Assembly (NCBI GenBank): GCA_948436455.1
Contig: CAOJIB010000006.1
Coordinates: 1 to 38,485, forward strand
DNA length: 38,485 nucleotides
Source: an uncultured Blautia sp.
GTDB lineage: Bacteria; Bacillota; Clostridia; Lachnospirales; Lachnospiraceae
Reading direction: 5' to 3'
A program made the translations under genes and the position numbers. Positions 7,436 to 15,224 of this stretch are shown piece after piece; position 1 is the stretch's first letter, and each line of letters begins with the position of its first letter. Below the pieces are notes generated by a model that saw only the letters and a list, made by a program, of their open reading frames with translations, was not told the origin of the DNA and did not search any database.

Positions 7436-8713
7436 TTATTTCCGATAAATAATATCGTTTCTTCCCGGTCCGTTGGAAACCATCGTGATGGGGAAGCCGA
7501 TTTTTTCTTCGACAAATTCGATATATTTCCGGCAGTTTTCGGGCAGCTTGTCGTATTCCCGGATGCCGCGGATATCGGTCTTCCAGCCGGGCAAGATTTC
7601 ATAGACGGGCTTTGCCTTTTCCAGCAGAGAAGTCACCGGGAAATCGGTGGTGACCTTGCCGTCGATCTCGTATCCCACGCAGACGGGAATTTCCTCAAGA
7701 TAGCCCAAGACGTCCAGCACAGTGAAAGCCACGTCGGTGGTTCCCTGGATCCGGCAGCCATATTTGGAGGCAACTGCGTCGAACCAGCCCACCCGCCGGG
7801 GCCGGCCGGTGGTAGCGCCGTATTCTCCGCCGTCGCCGCCGCGCCTGCGCAGTTCTTCCGCCTCCTCGCCGAAGAGCTCCGATACGAACGCGCCCGCGCC
7901 TACGGCGCTAGAATAAGCCTTGCAGACGGTGATGACCTGCTTGATCTCATAAGGCGGCACGCCTGCGCCCACCGCGCCGTAGGCGGCCAGTGTGGACGAA
8001 GAAGTAACCATCGGATAAATGCCGTGATCGGGATCCTTTAAAGAGCCGAGCTGTCCCTCTAACAGGATTTCCTTCCCTTCTTTTAATGCATTCCACAGTA
8101 GAAGAGATACGTCGCACACGTAAGGTTCGATCATTCGTTTATATTCCAGAAGCTCCTGGAATATCTCTTCCGGGTCCAGTAACGGCTTGTGGTACAGATG
8201 CTCCAGCAGGACGTTTTTCATCACGCATACCCGTCCCGCTTTCTCACGCAGAGCGGCCTCGTCGAAGAGCTCGCTTACCTGGAAGCCGATCTTGGCGTAT
8301 TTATCGGAATAGAAGGGGGCGATGCCGGATTTTGTGGAACCGAAGGACTTTCCGGCCAGTCGTTCCTCCTCATAAGCATCTAAAAGCTTATGGTAAGACA
8401 TGACGATCTGCGCCCGGCTGGAAACTCTGATTTTAGGCGCCGGCACGCCCTTTTCAATGAGCTGCTTTATTTCTTCAGAAAGCCGGGGAACGTCTAGAGC
8501 GACGCCGTTGCCGATGATACTGGTCGTATGCTCGTAAAAAACGCCGGAGGGCAGGGTATGCAGTGCAAATTTTCCATAGTCGTTGACGATCGTATGGCCT
8601 GCGTTCGCGCCGCCCTGGAATCTTACGATCATGTCGGCTTCCTTTGCCAGCATGTCCGTAATTTTTCCTTTTCCTTCATCTCCCCAGTTTGCGCCTACCA
8701 CTGCTTTAATCAT
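7436..8713 (-). CDS. purA: Adenylosuccinate synthetase
   Basis: 425 residues. Condenses IMP and aspartate using GTP to give adenylosuccinate, the first step from IMP to AMP. The N-terminal GTP-binding loop is GANWGDEGKGK (7-17) with catalytic Asp12, and His40 lies in RFQGGANAGHT. Later motifs are GDGGEYGATTGRPRR and the guanine-binding end SNGPGRND. The IMP-binding stretch reads LEGQLGSLKDPDHGIYP instead of the usual EGAQGxLLDxDxGTYP, so this belongs to a divergent purA branch, though catalytic residues are kept. AGAGGAGG precedes the ATG. A 250-bp gap separates it from purB, whose product acts next on adenylosuccinate. Confidence 0.96.
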   Translation of the reverse strand: MIKAVVGANWGDEGKGKITDMLAKEADMIVRFQGGANAGHTIVNDYGKFALHTLPSGVFYEHTTSIIGNGVALDVPRLSEEIKQLIEKGVPAPKIRVSSRAQIVMSYHKLLDAYEEERLAGKSFGSTKSGIAPFYSDKYAKIGFQVSELFDEAALREKAGRVCVMKNVLLEHLYHKPLLDPEEIFQELLEYKRMIEPYVCDVSLLLWNALKEGKEILLEGQLGSLKDPDHGIYPMVTSSSTLAAYGAVGAGVPPYEIKQVITVCKAYSSAVGAGAFVSELFGEEAEELRRRGGDGGEYGATTGRPRRVGWFDAVASKYGCRIQGTTDVAFTVLDVLGYLEEIPVCVGYEIDGKVTTDFPVTSLLEKAKPVYEILPGWKTDIRGIREYDKLPENCRKYIEFVEEKIGFPITMVSNGPGRNDIIYRK

Positions 8714-8807
8714 ATCTTTTCCTCCTCTTGCATTTATGTACTTTTGGAATCTCCCCTACATCTGCCTTTGCGGCTGATTTTCCGCCAGATGCACGCAAAT
8801 TTCATCA

Positions 8808-8826
8808 ACGTACGTTCCACGTACGC
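8808..8826. promoter_or_regulatory. Palindromic repeat upstream of purA
   Basis: ACGTACGT (8808-8815) and ACGTACGC (8819-8826) separated by TCC. The arms are self-complementary and complementary to each other. They lie about 95 bp before the purA start in the 250-bp purB-purA gap. This could be an operator; it does not resemble the B. subtilis PurR box as I know it. No convincing -35/-10 pair for purA was identified in the gap. Confidence 0.35.
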
Positions 8827-8963
8827 CTCATAAATTTATACACATCTGACAAAAAATCATCTCGCAAAATCAAGCACAGAGGGATTCCGAGAGTACATAT
8901 TTTACCATTTGTTACCAGTCACCGCCGCCGATTGTGGATGGGCCGGTTTTCTTTCTTTTGGCG

Positions 8964-10397
8964 TTATACCTGAATATCCGCTTTCATTCCAAGAAGTTCT
9001 CTGTGGCCCTCCAGTACGGGAGCGATCACCTGGGAAAGGAAGGCTTCCACCTGTTCCTTAGCGCGGCCGGTATAAAGGGATGGATCCATAGCCTTTTCTA
9101 ATTCTTCCCTGGAAAGTCCAAAAGCGTCGTCCGCGGCGATCAGCTCCAGCAGATTGTTTTCCAGGCCCTCTTCCTTCACGTGCCGGCCCGCTTCCATGGA
9201 AAGCTCGCGGATTCTCTCGTGAAGCTCCTGCCGGTCGCCGCCAGCCTTTACGGCGTCCATCAGAATATTTTCCGTGGCCATAAAGGGCAGCTCCGCCATC
9301 AAGTGCTTGTGGATGACCTTGGGGTAAACGACCAGGCCGTCCGCCACATTCAGACACAGATCCAAAATGCCGTCCACCGCCAGGAAGCCCTCGGGGATGC
9401 TCAGCCGCTTATTGGCGGAATCGTCCAGCGTCCGTTCGAACCACTGGGTCGCAGAGGTGATGGCCGGATTCAAAGCGTCGGTTAGTACATAGCGAGAGAG
9501 GGACGCGATCCGTTCGCTGCGCATGGGGTTTCGCTTGTATGCCATGGCGGAAGAGCCGATCTGGTTCTTTTCGAAGGGTTCCTCGACTTCCTTTAAGTGC
9601 TGCAAAAGGCGGATGTCGTTGGAAAACTTGTGGGCGCTGGCGGCAATGCCGGCCAGAATATTCGCCACCCGCGTATCTACCTTCCGGGAATAAGTCTGCC
9701 CGGATACAGGATAACAAGCGGAGAAGCCCATCTTTTTGGCGATCATCGGATCGAGCTGATCGACTTTTAGCTGGTCGCCGTTGAACAATTCCAGAAAGCT
9801 GGCCTGGGTGCCGGTGGTTCCCTTGGAGCCCAGCAGCTTGATGGAGCCAAGGACGTATTCCAGATCTTCTAAGTCCATCAGGAATTCCTGCATCCACAAG
9901 GTGGCCCGTTTTCCGACAGTCGTAGGCTGGGCCGGCTGAAAGTGGGTAAAACCCAGCGTAGGCTGCGCCTTATATTTTTCGGCGAAATCTCCCAGCCGGG
10001 CGATTACGTTGACCAGCTTTTTGCGCACCAGCTTTAAGGCTTCCGTCATAACGATGATGTCGGTATTATCGCCTACATAGCAGGAAGTCGCGCCCAGATG
10101 GATGATGCCTTTGGCATTGGGGCATTGCACGCCGTAGGCGTACACATGGGACATGACGTCGTGACGCACCTGCTTTTCCCGTTCCCTGGCCACGTCGTAG
10201 TTGATGTCCGAGACGTGGGCCTTTAATTCGTCAATCTGCTCCTGGGTAATGGGCAGCCCCAGTTCTTTTTCTGTTTCTGCCAGTGCGATCCAAAGCCGTC
10301 GCCAGGTAGTAAATTTCATATCCTGGGAAAAGATATATTGCATTTCCCTGCTGGCGTAACGTTCGGACAAGGGGCTTTGATATCTGTCTGTACTCAT
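8964..10397 (-). CDS. purB: Adenylosuccinate lyase
   Basis: 477 residues of the fumarase/aspartase superfamily. It cleaves SAICAR to AICAR and adenylosuccinate to AMP, so it serves both purC and purA products. Conserved parts are GATSCYVGDN (102-111), THFQPAQPTT with His152, and the signature loop GSSAMAYKRNPMRSE (281-295) with the catalytic serine. The start ATG at 10397 follows GAGGAGA. It begins 12 nt after the purC stop, so purC-purB form an operon. Confidence 0.97.
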   Translation of the reverse strand: MSTDRYQSPLSERYASREMQYIFSQDMKFTTWRRLWIALAETEKELGLPITQEQIDELKAHVSDINYDVAREREKQVRHDVMSHVYAYGVQCPNAKGIIHLGATSCYVGDNTDIIVMTEALKLVRKKLVNVIARLGDFAEKYKAQPTLGFTHFQPAQPTTVGKRATLWMQEFLMDLEDLEYVLGSIKLLGSKGTTGTQASFLELFNGDQLKVDQLDPMIAKKMGFSACYPVSGQTYSRKVDTRVANILAGIAASAHKFSNDIRLLQHLKEVEEPFEKNQIGSSAMAYKRNPMRSERIASLSRYVLTDALNPAITSATQWFERTLDDSANKRLSIPEGFLAVDGILDLCLNVADGLVVYPKVIHKHLMAELPFMATENILMDAVKAGGDRQELHERIRELSMEAGRHVKEEGLENNLLELIAADDAFGLSREELEKAMDPSLYTGRAKEQVEAFLSQVIAPVLEGHRELLGMKADIQV

Positions 10398-10409
10398 ACG
10401 TTCTCCTCT

Positions 10410-11117
10410 TTAAGCCAAGCCCAGGCGATGAAAGACTTCATTGTAGGCTTCTTCCACATTTCCAAGATCTCTGCGGAAACGGTCTTTGTCCAGCTTTTTA
10501 TTCGTCTCTACATCCCATAGACGGCAGGTATCTGGAGAAACCTCGTCGGCTAGGAGCAATTCTCCTTTGTAGCGGCCAAATTCGATTTTGAAGTCGATCA
10601 GCTTGATGCCGGCCTGCAGGAAATATTCTTTCATGATATCGTTAACCTTGAAGGTATATTCGGCGATTTTATCCAACTCTTCCCGGGTAGCCAGTCCCAG
10701 GGCCAGCGCGTAATAATCATTGATGAAAGGATCGCCCAGATCGTCGTTCTTGTAGCTGAATTCCAGAATCGGGCAGAGCAGCTCGCGGCCTTCCTCCACG
10801 CCCATACGCTTGGAAAAGCTGCCCGCCGCTACGTTGCGGACGATGACTTCTAAGGGAACAATTTCGACTTTCTTTACGGCGGTTTCTCGGTCGCTTAATT
10901 CTTCGATCAGATGGGTCGGCACTCCGGCTTTTTCAAAAAGTTTGAATACATGATTGGTCATGCGGTTATTGATGGCGCCCTTTCCCATAATCGTGCCTTT
11001 TTTCTCTCCGTTGAAAGCGGTGGCGTCATCCTTATAGTCTACGATTACCACATCGGGATCTTCTGTGGCAAATACCTTTTTTGCCTTTCCTTCATACAGT
11101 AACTCTTTTTTCTCCAT
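10410..11117 (-). CDS. purC: SAICAR synthetase
   Basis: 235 residues. Phosphoribosylaminoimidazole-succinocarboxamide synthase joins CAIR and aspartate with ATP. Recognisable parts are the N-terminal [35 protein letters not shown], and the signature [24 protein letters not shown] split around residues 175-200. Length is normal. It is the first gene of a purC-purB operon with its own promoter and a 67-nt leader. The other de novo purine genes are not in the window. Confidence 0.97.
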   Translation of the reverse strand: MEKKELLYEGKAKKVFATEDPDVVIVDYKDDATAFNGEKKGTIMGKGAINNRMTNHVFKLFEKAGVPTHLIEELSDRETAVKKVEIVPLEVIVRNVAAGSFSKRMGVEEGRELLCPILEFSYKNDDLGDPFINDYYALALGLATREELDKIAEYTFKVNDIMKEYFLQAGIKLIDFKIEFGRYKGELLLADEVSPDTCRLWDVETNKKLDKDRFRRDLGNVEEAYNEVFHRLGLA

Positions 11118-11184
11118 AATATTTCACCCGTCCTTTTCTTGCGTTTGCTGTGTCAGGCGGTTCAAACCTTACGAACCATCCAAA

Positions 11185-11213
11185 ATTATATAACATCAGT
11201 CCCCTAAACACAA
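11185..11213 (-). promoter_or_regulatory. purCB promoter
   Basis: Minus strand: -35 TTGTGT (11208-11213), 17-bp spacer, -10 TATAAT (11185-11190). Repeat copy A3 begins 29 bp upstream of the -35 box. Confidence 0.75.
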
Positions 11214-11242
11214 GAAAAACCTATGCGTTTGGCCAAATTTTT

Positions 11243-11386
11243 GTAACAGTTCGGACCAGGACTTTGCATTTACTGCAAAGTTTGTAAGAACGTGTGAATT
11301 TAGCCGGGAGGGAATCTATTCCTCGCCGTGAGGCGACTTGGAATGGGCAGATTTTGTAACTATGCGGCCGAAAACGAAATAGTTAC
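11243..11386 (+). repeat. Structured dispersed repeat, family A, copy 3
   Basis: Begins GTAACAGTTC and ends ATAGTTAC. Helix 1: GTTC/GAAC enclosing a 9-bp stem GACTTTGCA/TGCAAAGTT. Helix 2: AATCTATTC with GGGCAGATT using two G-T pairs, and CGCC/GGCG inside. Helix 3: perfect GTAACTAT/ATAGTTAC; the inner AGCC/GGCT helix is not kept. It is the most diverged copy but keeps the fold. Lies between purC and the first XRE gene. Confidence 0.86.
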
Positions 11387-11435
11387 AAATTTTTTCGGGA
11401 ATAGACAACGTTTTCGGGCGGCGCCCTTTGGCGAT

Positions 11436-11678
11436 CTAGGGCTCCTGCGTCTTATTTTCTCCCGGATAGGGCGCCGGCTCCTCGGTAATGCAGCAAATAT
11501 AATTCATATCCACATCGTAAATGCCGGCCAGCTTGATCATAGAATCCAGTGGGATTCTCGTCTTGCCCAGTTCATAGTCGGCGTAGGTCCGCTGGCTGAT
11601 ATGCAAAAGATGCGCGATGTATGCCTGGGTATAATCGTGATCTTCCCGCAGGTTGCGGATTCTTTGTAGATAGTCCAT
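11436..11678 (-). CDS. Small XRE-family HTH regulator, paralogue 1
   Basis: 80 residues, almost entirely an XRE/Cro-C1 helix-turn-helix: DYTQAYIAHLLHISQRTYADYELGKTRIPLDSMIKLAGIYDVDMNYI. The ATG at 11678 follows GGGAGGAAATTCTC. The protein at 12058-12282 is nearly identical over the first 65 residues; the C-terminal tails differ (here rich in E, P and N). The duplication extends into the upstream region, where matching ACGCTAA-containing blocks occur. It probably binds DNA as a dimer; targets are unknown. Confidence 0.9.
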   Translation of the reverse strand: MDYLQRIRNLREDHDYTQAYIAHLLHISQRTYADYELGKTRIPLDSMIKLAGIYDVDMNYICCITEEPAPYPGENKTQEP

Positions 11679-11858
11679 GAGAATTTCCTCCCTGATTAAA
11701 AAATTTTGACTTTGCGTCGTCCTTTTTTTCTCTTTGCAGGCAAAAAAGAACTACAAAATTTATTTGGGCAAAATATGCCCCAAAAATGTACAAATAGTTT
11801 AACCCGGTGGAATATACGCTATAAAGAAATAGAGCAATAAACGCTAAGGAGAGGAGAG

Positions 11859-11906
11859 ATGAAAGAAACTGTCGTATTAAAGGCGTATCCTTTGTTTGGT
11901 GTATGA
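11859..11906 (+). CDS. Possible 15-residue peptide
   Basis: ATG at 11859 follows a very strong site (GGAGAGGAGAG) and encodes MKETVVLKAYPLFGV before TGA. It is divergent from XRE paralogue 1 and starts just after the ACGCTAA block shared with the XRE 2 upstream region. Its promoter looks degraded compared with the matching region at 12371-12399. It could be a signal peptide, a leader peptide, or a remnant of a longer gene lost in the duplication. Only the ribosome site supports it. Confidence 0.3.
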   Translation: MKETVVLKAYPLFGV

Positions 11907-12057
11907 AATCATATAGAAAGAATTGGGAGGGATTCGGTCCTCCGTTTCGAAGAAATTTTCCTTGTAGAGGAAAAAAGTTGTCTTTGGAAAGAAGAGCAAA
12001 AGAAAAAAATATAAAAAAATTTCGTTTTTTGGAAATATTTCTGTCGTATGCTGCGTA

Positions 12058-12282
12058 TCAATTGATAGGAAAAGGCATTTGCTTGCGGGTAATGCAGCAA
12101 ATGTAATTCATATCCACATTATAAATATTGGCCAGCCGGATCATAGTATCCAAAGGAATTCGGGTATGCCCCAGTTCATAGTCGGCATAGGTCCGTTGGC
12201 TGATATGCAGAAGATGTGCAATATATGCTTGGGTGTAATCATGATCTTCCCGCAGATTCCGAATTCTCTGTAAATAGTTCAT
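12058..12282 (-). CDS. Small XRE-family HTH regulator, paralogue 2
   Basis: 74 residues, beginning MNYLQRIRNLREDHDYTQAY. It is nearly identical to paralogue 1 except for a few conservative changes (D/N, K/H, S/T, D/N) and a basic tail (RKQMPFPIN). The ATG at 12282 follows GGAGGGAGG; an in-frame open extension upstream to 12465 crosses the promoter and is rejected. Its promoter region holds a strong palindrome, suggesting autoregulation. About 380 bp separates the two genes, of which 11907-12057 is AT- and purine-rich with no visible gene. Confidence 0.9.
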   Translation of the reverse strand: MNYLQRIRNLREDHDYTQAYIAHLLHISQRTYADYELGHTRIPLDTMIRLANIYNVDMNYICCITRKQMPFPIN

Positions 12283-12370
12283 GGAAACCTCCCTCCAGTA
12301 GCGTCGGCTCATACAGGCAGCAACAAGCTTTCTGTATAATAGCCAGTGTAACGCAGAGTTATATCCGCTA

Positions 12371-12399
12371 TTGACTTTTAGCGTAATAAACGCTAAAAT
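12371..12399 (+). promoter_or_regulatory. Rightward promoter with embedded palindromic operator
   Basis: -35 TTGACT (12371-12376), 17-bp spacer, -10 TAAAAT (12394-12399). The 8-bp arms TTTTAGCG (12376-12383) and CGCTAAAA (12391-12398) form a perfect inverted repeat across the spacer. On the opposite strand a weaker pair, TTACGC-N17-TATAAC, would serve XRE paralogue 2. The rightward transcript would run antisense into the HTH gene at 12425-12643, or express a 32-residue ORF at 12418-12516 for which no other support exists. Confidence 0.6.
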
Positions 12400-12424
12400 A
12401 AAGGAGAATAATAATAAGGTATGC

Positions 12425-12643
12425 TTATAAAAGCTGATCTGTATCGGAAGGAATATATTGGGCAATATCCTGGATCTTACAATGCAGGATGCGACACAGA
12501 TCGTTCATTGTTTTCATAGAAATGTCCTGGTTATGTTTCAGCCGGTACAACGTACTGTGAGACATATGATGCTTTTTCGTCAGGGTGTACCAGTTTTCCG
12601 GGGACGCGTCCAGAGTTTTCCAGAACGGGGAATAATCAATCAT
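12425..12643 (-). CDS. Small Cro/C1-type HTH regulator
   Basis: 72 residues beginning MIDYSPFWKTLDASPENW, then a Cro-like HTH (TLTKKHHMSHSTLYRLKHNQDISMKTMNDLCRILHCKIQDI). This resembles the short stand-alone repressor-like HTH proteins found widely in Clostridia. The ATG at 12643 is preceded by AGAGGT at 6 nt; the upstream frame to 12790 crosses the divergent promoter and is rejected. It is divergent from the 79-residue gene and probably binds the palindrome in the shared promoter region. Confidence 0.85.
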   Translation of the reverse strand: MIDYSPFWKTLDASPENWYTLTKKHHMSHSTLYRLKHNQDISMKTMNDLCRILHCKIQDIAQYIPSDTDQLL

Positions 12644-12704
12644 TGCATTACCTCTTTTGATGCGTGATGCATAATAATTTTTAGCATAAATGGTATTTTT
12701 ATAC

Positions 12705-12733
12705 TTGAACATCTTCGTAATTACGAATATAAT
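12705..12733 (+). promoter_or_regulatory. Promoter with a perfect 14-bp operator palindrome
   Basis: -35 TTGAAC (12705-12710), 17-bp spacer, -10 TATAAT (12728-12733). The palindrome TTCGTAATTACGAA (12714-12727) fills the spacer exactly up to the -10 box. A weak leftward promoter (TTCGTA-N18-TATAAA on the minus strand) overlaps the same palindrome, so one repressor dimer could control both directions. Confidence 0.75.
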
Positions 12734-12757
12734 GAAGAAAAAAGGAGCTGTCCGGCC

Positions 12758-12997
12758 ATGGCGATGAACGAATTGACAAAAGAAAAACAAGAGCGGTTTT
12801 GGAGATTGGTTGCAGGCGACGATATGGATTATTATGAAGATTATCTGTTAGACCTGCCGGAAGAGGAGCAGAGGGCGTTCTTTATGGAAAACCCGGATTT
12901 CCTTTCAGAGTTTGGGATAGGCGTAGAAAGCCTGCATCTTTTACAGGAACTTTCCTACAGAAATATTCTGCGGGGGATTAAAAGCGCCAGATCCTAG
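12758..12997 (+). CDS. Uncharacterised small acidic protein
   Basis: 79 residues, not recognised. It has an acidic and aromatic centre (GDDMDYYEDYLLDLPEEEQRA) and is predicted helical, with no signal peptide, membrane segment or cysteine motif. The ATG at 12758 lies 10 nt after AAAGGAG; an alternative ATG is two codons later. It has a near-consensus promoter with an operator palindrome and is divergent from a small HTH repressor. That arrangement suggests a repressor-controlled accessory protein; toxin-antitoxin function cannot be shown. Confidence 0.7.
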   Translation: MAMNELTKEKQERFWRLVAGDDMDYYEDYLLDLPEEEQRAFFMENPDFLSEFGIGVESLHLLQELSYRNILRGIKSARS

Positions 12998-13046
12998 AGA
13001 TGGATTTTAGAAAGCGTCCATATTGCAAATTTTCCCAGACATTCCC

Positions 13047-13076
13047 TTTACAAGCATCTGCGATTCGGGTTATAAT
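13047..13076 (+). promoter_or_regulatory. Promoter of the flavodiiron gene
   Basis: -35 TTTACA (13047-13052), 18-bp spacer, -10 TATAAT (13071-13076), about 70 nt before the start codon. AGGAGG precedes the ATG at 13145. Confidence 0.75.
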
Positions 13077-13144
13077 CTACGGCGAAGGCGAAAAGGCCGG
13101 ACTGTATAATATCGGATTTTACGAAAGGACAGGAGGATTGCAGG

Positions 13145-14305
13145 ATGTGGGATATGACTATTTCCAATGCTGTAAAATATGTGGGCGTAAACGATAGAAG
13201 CATCGACTTATTTGAGAGTCAGTATGCGGTGCCCAATGGGGTGACGTACAATTCTTACGTGATCCTGGATGAAAAGGTTGCTATAATGGATACGGTGGAT
13301 CCAAGAGGAACAGAACCATGGATGAAGAATTTGGAGGAGGCCTTAGCAGGGCGTACGCCGGATTATCTGATAGTTTCTCATTTAGAGCCGGACCACGCGG
13401 GCAGCGTACAGCTTCTGGCGGACAAGTATCCATCCATGAAGATTGTGGCTTCTGCGAAGGCAATACAGATGATGCCGCAGTTTTTTTCTTTGGATCTGGG
13501 GCATCGGGGAGTGACAGTGCGGGAAGGCGATACACTGTCGCTTGGTTCCCACACGCTAACCTTTGTCATGGCGCCAATGGTGCATTGGCCGGAGGTCATG
13601 GTAAGCTATGAAAGCTCCGAAAAAATTCTGTTTTCCGCGGATGCTTTTGGTAAATTCGGCGCGTTGGACGCTGAGGAAGAATGGCTGGATGAAGCTAGAA
13701 GATATTTTATTAATATCGTCGGAAAGTATGGCACGCAGGTGCAGGCATTGCTGAAAAAGGCGGCTGGTTTAGACATCGCGACGATCTGCCCGCTGCACGG
13801 CCCGATCCTGAAAGAAGATCTGGGATTCTATCTGGAGAAATATCAGACCTGGAGTAGCTATCAGGCGGAGGAAGCAGGCGTGGTGATTGCCTATGCATCT
13901 ATCCACGGAAATACAAGAACAGCCGTCAAAAAGCTGGAGGAGATCTTACGGGATAAGGGCGCGGTAGCGAAGGTCTATGATCTGGCCCGGGCGGATATGG
14001 CGGAGGTGATCGGACAGGCCTATCGCTACGATAAGCTGATTGTGGCCTGCCCCACGTACGATGCCAGTCTCTTTCCAGTGATGGAGGATTTTCTATATCA
14101 TCTGAAGATTAAGAATTTCCAGAACAAAAAGGCGGCTATTATGGAAAACGGTTCCTGGGCGCCGGCAGCCGGCAAGCTGATGCGGGCGTATTTGGAAGGC
14201 ATGAAGAATATCACGATCTGCGAGCAGACGGTATCTTTAAAGTCCGTGATGAAGGAAGCAGATATAGAGACAATGGAAAAAATGGCGGACGAGCTATTGG
14301 CATAA
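13145..14305 (+). CDS. fprA: A-type flavodiiron protein (FprA-like O2/NO reductase)
   Basis: 386 residues. The N-terminal metallo-beta-lactamase-fold diiron domain has ligands His79, Glu81, Asp83 and His84 (HLEPDHAGS), His147 (MVHWPE), Asp166 (FSADAFG) and His218 (CPLHGP). The C-terminal ~140 residues are a flavodoxin domain binding FMN (AYASIHGNTRTAVKKL; ACPTYDASLFP; ENGSWAPAAGK). No rubredoxin or flavin reductase domain follows, so it is the two-domain class A form. Such enzymes reduce O2 to water, or NO to N2O, in the cytoplasm of anaerobes using rubredoxin or F420-type donors. It is monocistronic between a promoter and a terminator. Confidence 0.95.
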   Translation: MWDMTISNAVKYVGVNDRSIDLFESQYAVPNGVTYNSYVILDEKVAIMDTVDPRGTEPWMKNLEEALAGRTPDYLIVSHLEPDHAGSVQLLADKYPSMKIVASAKAIQMMPQFFSLDLGHRGVTVREGDTLSLGSHTLTFVMAPMVHWPEVMVSYESSEKILFSADAFGKFGALDAEEEWLDEARRYFINIVGKYGTQVQALLKKAAGLDIATICPLHGPILKEDLGFYLEKYQTWSSYQAEEAGVVIAYASIHGNTRTAVKKLEEILRDKGAVAKVYDLARADMAEVIGQAYRYDKLIVACPTYDASLFPVMEDFLYHLKIKNFQNKKAAIMENGSWAPAAGKLMRAYLEGMKNITICEQTVSLKSVMKEADIETMEKMADELLA

Positions 14306-14314
14306 GAACAGACG

Positions 14315-14341
14315 GCCCCGGGGTTTTGACTCCGGGGTTTT
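14315..14341 (+). terminator. Rho-independent terminator after fprA
   Basis: GC stem CCCCGG (14316-14321) / CCGGGG (14332-14337), 10-nt loop, then TTTT (14338-14341). Confidence 0.82.
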
Positions 14342-14379
14342 ATAAGTCTTTATATTATAGAAGAAAGGGGGCCATTCTT

Positions 14380-15126
14380 ATGGAAGGAAGTATGCGTTAC
14401 CGTGCGTTGGATACTCTGCGGGGATTTGCCATGGCGCAAATGCTGGTATTTCACTTTCTGTACGATCTGAAGTATATGACGCAGGCACCGATGGACTGGT
14501 ACGGCGGCAGAGGCGTATATTTCTGGCAGCAGGAGATCTGCTGGCTGTTTGTGGTAATCTCCGGAATCTCCTGGAATTTGGGACGGCGCCGGGCAAAGCG
14601 TGGCCTGCTGGTCTTTGCCATGGGGGCGGTGGTTTCTTTGGTGACCTGGACGGTGATGCCGGCGGAGAGGATTTTTTTTGGCGTTTTAAGCTTTCTGGGG
14701 GCGTCGATGCTGTGCATGATCCCCTTGGAAAAATTGCTGCGGCGGTTTCCCGCCTGGAGAGGGCTTGGCACTTCTTTGCTTCTCTTTTTCTTCACCCGGC
14801 CGGTAAGCCGCGGATATCTGGGATTTTTTGGAAGGCCGCTGGTGGTTTTGCCAGAGGCGTTTTATAGGAATTGGCTGAGCGCGGCTTTGGGTTTTCCGTT
14901 CCCTGGATTTTACAGCAGCGACTATGTGCCGATGCTTCCGGGGATTTTTATGTTTTGCGCCGGCTATTTTCTGTGGCGGCTTTTGCGGGGGCGTAAGGAA
15001 CGGTTTTTAGATTTTCATTTGCCCGTTCTGGAGGAGATGGGAAGGAATAGTCTTTGGATCTATATGCTTCATCAGCCGGTGCTTTACTTGCTGGCCCTGA
15101 CGGCGGCGCATATTTGGATGCCTTAG
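14380..15126 (+). CDS. DUF1624/HGSNAT-type membrane acyltransferase-like protein
   Basis: 248 residues with about seven hydrophobic helices. The opening RYRALDTLRGFAMAQMLVFHFLYDLKYM is typical of the DUF1624 (heparan-alpha-glucosaminide N-acetyltransferase catalytic) superfamily, as is the end (MGRNSLWIYMLHQPVLYLL). Relatives transfer acetyl groups across membranes to sugars; the substrate here is unknown. The ATG at 14380 follows AAGGGGG; the open frame from 14326 starts inside the upstream terminator and is rejected. It has no obvious operon partner and converges on the thioesterase gene. Confidence 0.85.
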   Translation: MEGSMRYRALDTLRGFAMAQMLVFHFLYDLKYMTQAPMDWYGGRGVYFWQQEICWLFVVISGISWNLGRRRAKRGLLVFAMGAVVSLVTWTVMPAERIFFGVLSFLGASMLCMIPLEKLLRRFPAWRGLGTSLLLFFFTRPVSRGYLGFFGRPLVVLPEAFYRNWLSAALGFPFPGFYSSDYVPMLPGIFMFCAGYFLWRLLRGRKERFLDFHLPVLEEMGRNSLWIYMLHQPVLYLLALTAAHIWMP

Positions 15127-15209
15127 TAGGCCAAAAGGTTGCTGGTTACAGGTTTCTGTATGCCATCGTAGGCCAAAAGGTTGCCGGTGGCAAGCTTTCT
15201 GTACCGGCC
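15126..15209 (+). repeat. Two-copy 42-bp tandem repeat with hairpin, family B
   Basis: TAGGCCAAAAGGTTGC starts at 15127 and again at 15169, a 42-bp period. Each unit ends in TTTCTGTA. The second unit folds as AAAG-G-TTGCC / GGCAA-G-CTTT with one G-G mismatch and loop GGT. A related hairpin occurs at 38128-38160, and a possible fragment at 12313-12340. The unit lies between convergent genes and may act in transcript ending. Confidence 0.65.
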
Positions 15210-15224
15210 AAATGAAAGAGCGTC

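Noticed and set aside
12418..12516. 32-residue ORF downstream of the 12371 promoter (MLIKADLYRKEYIG...)
   Set aside because: It is antisense to the well-supported HTH gene at 12425-12643, and its ribosome site spacing is long. It is kept only as a comment in the promoter entry.
13000..13197. 65-residue open frame before the flavodiiron gene
   Set aside because: It runs across the fprA promoter and into its coding start, and has no ribosome site.
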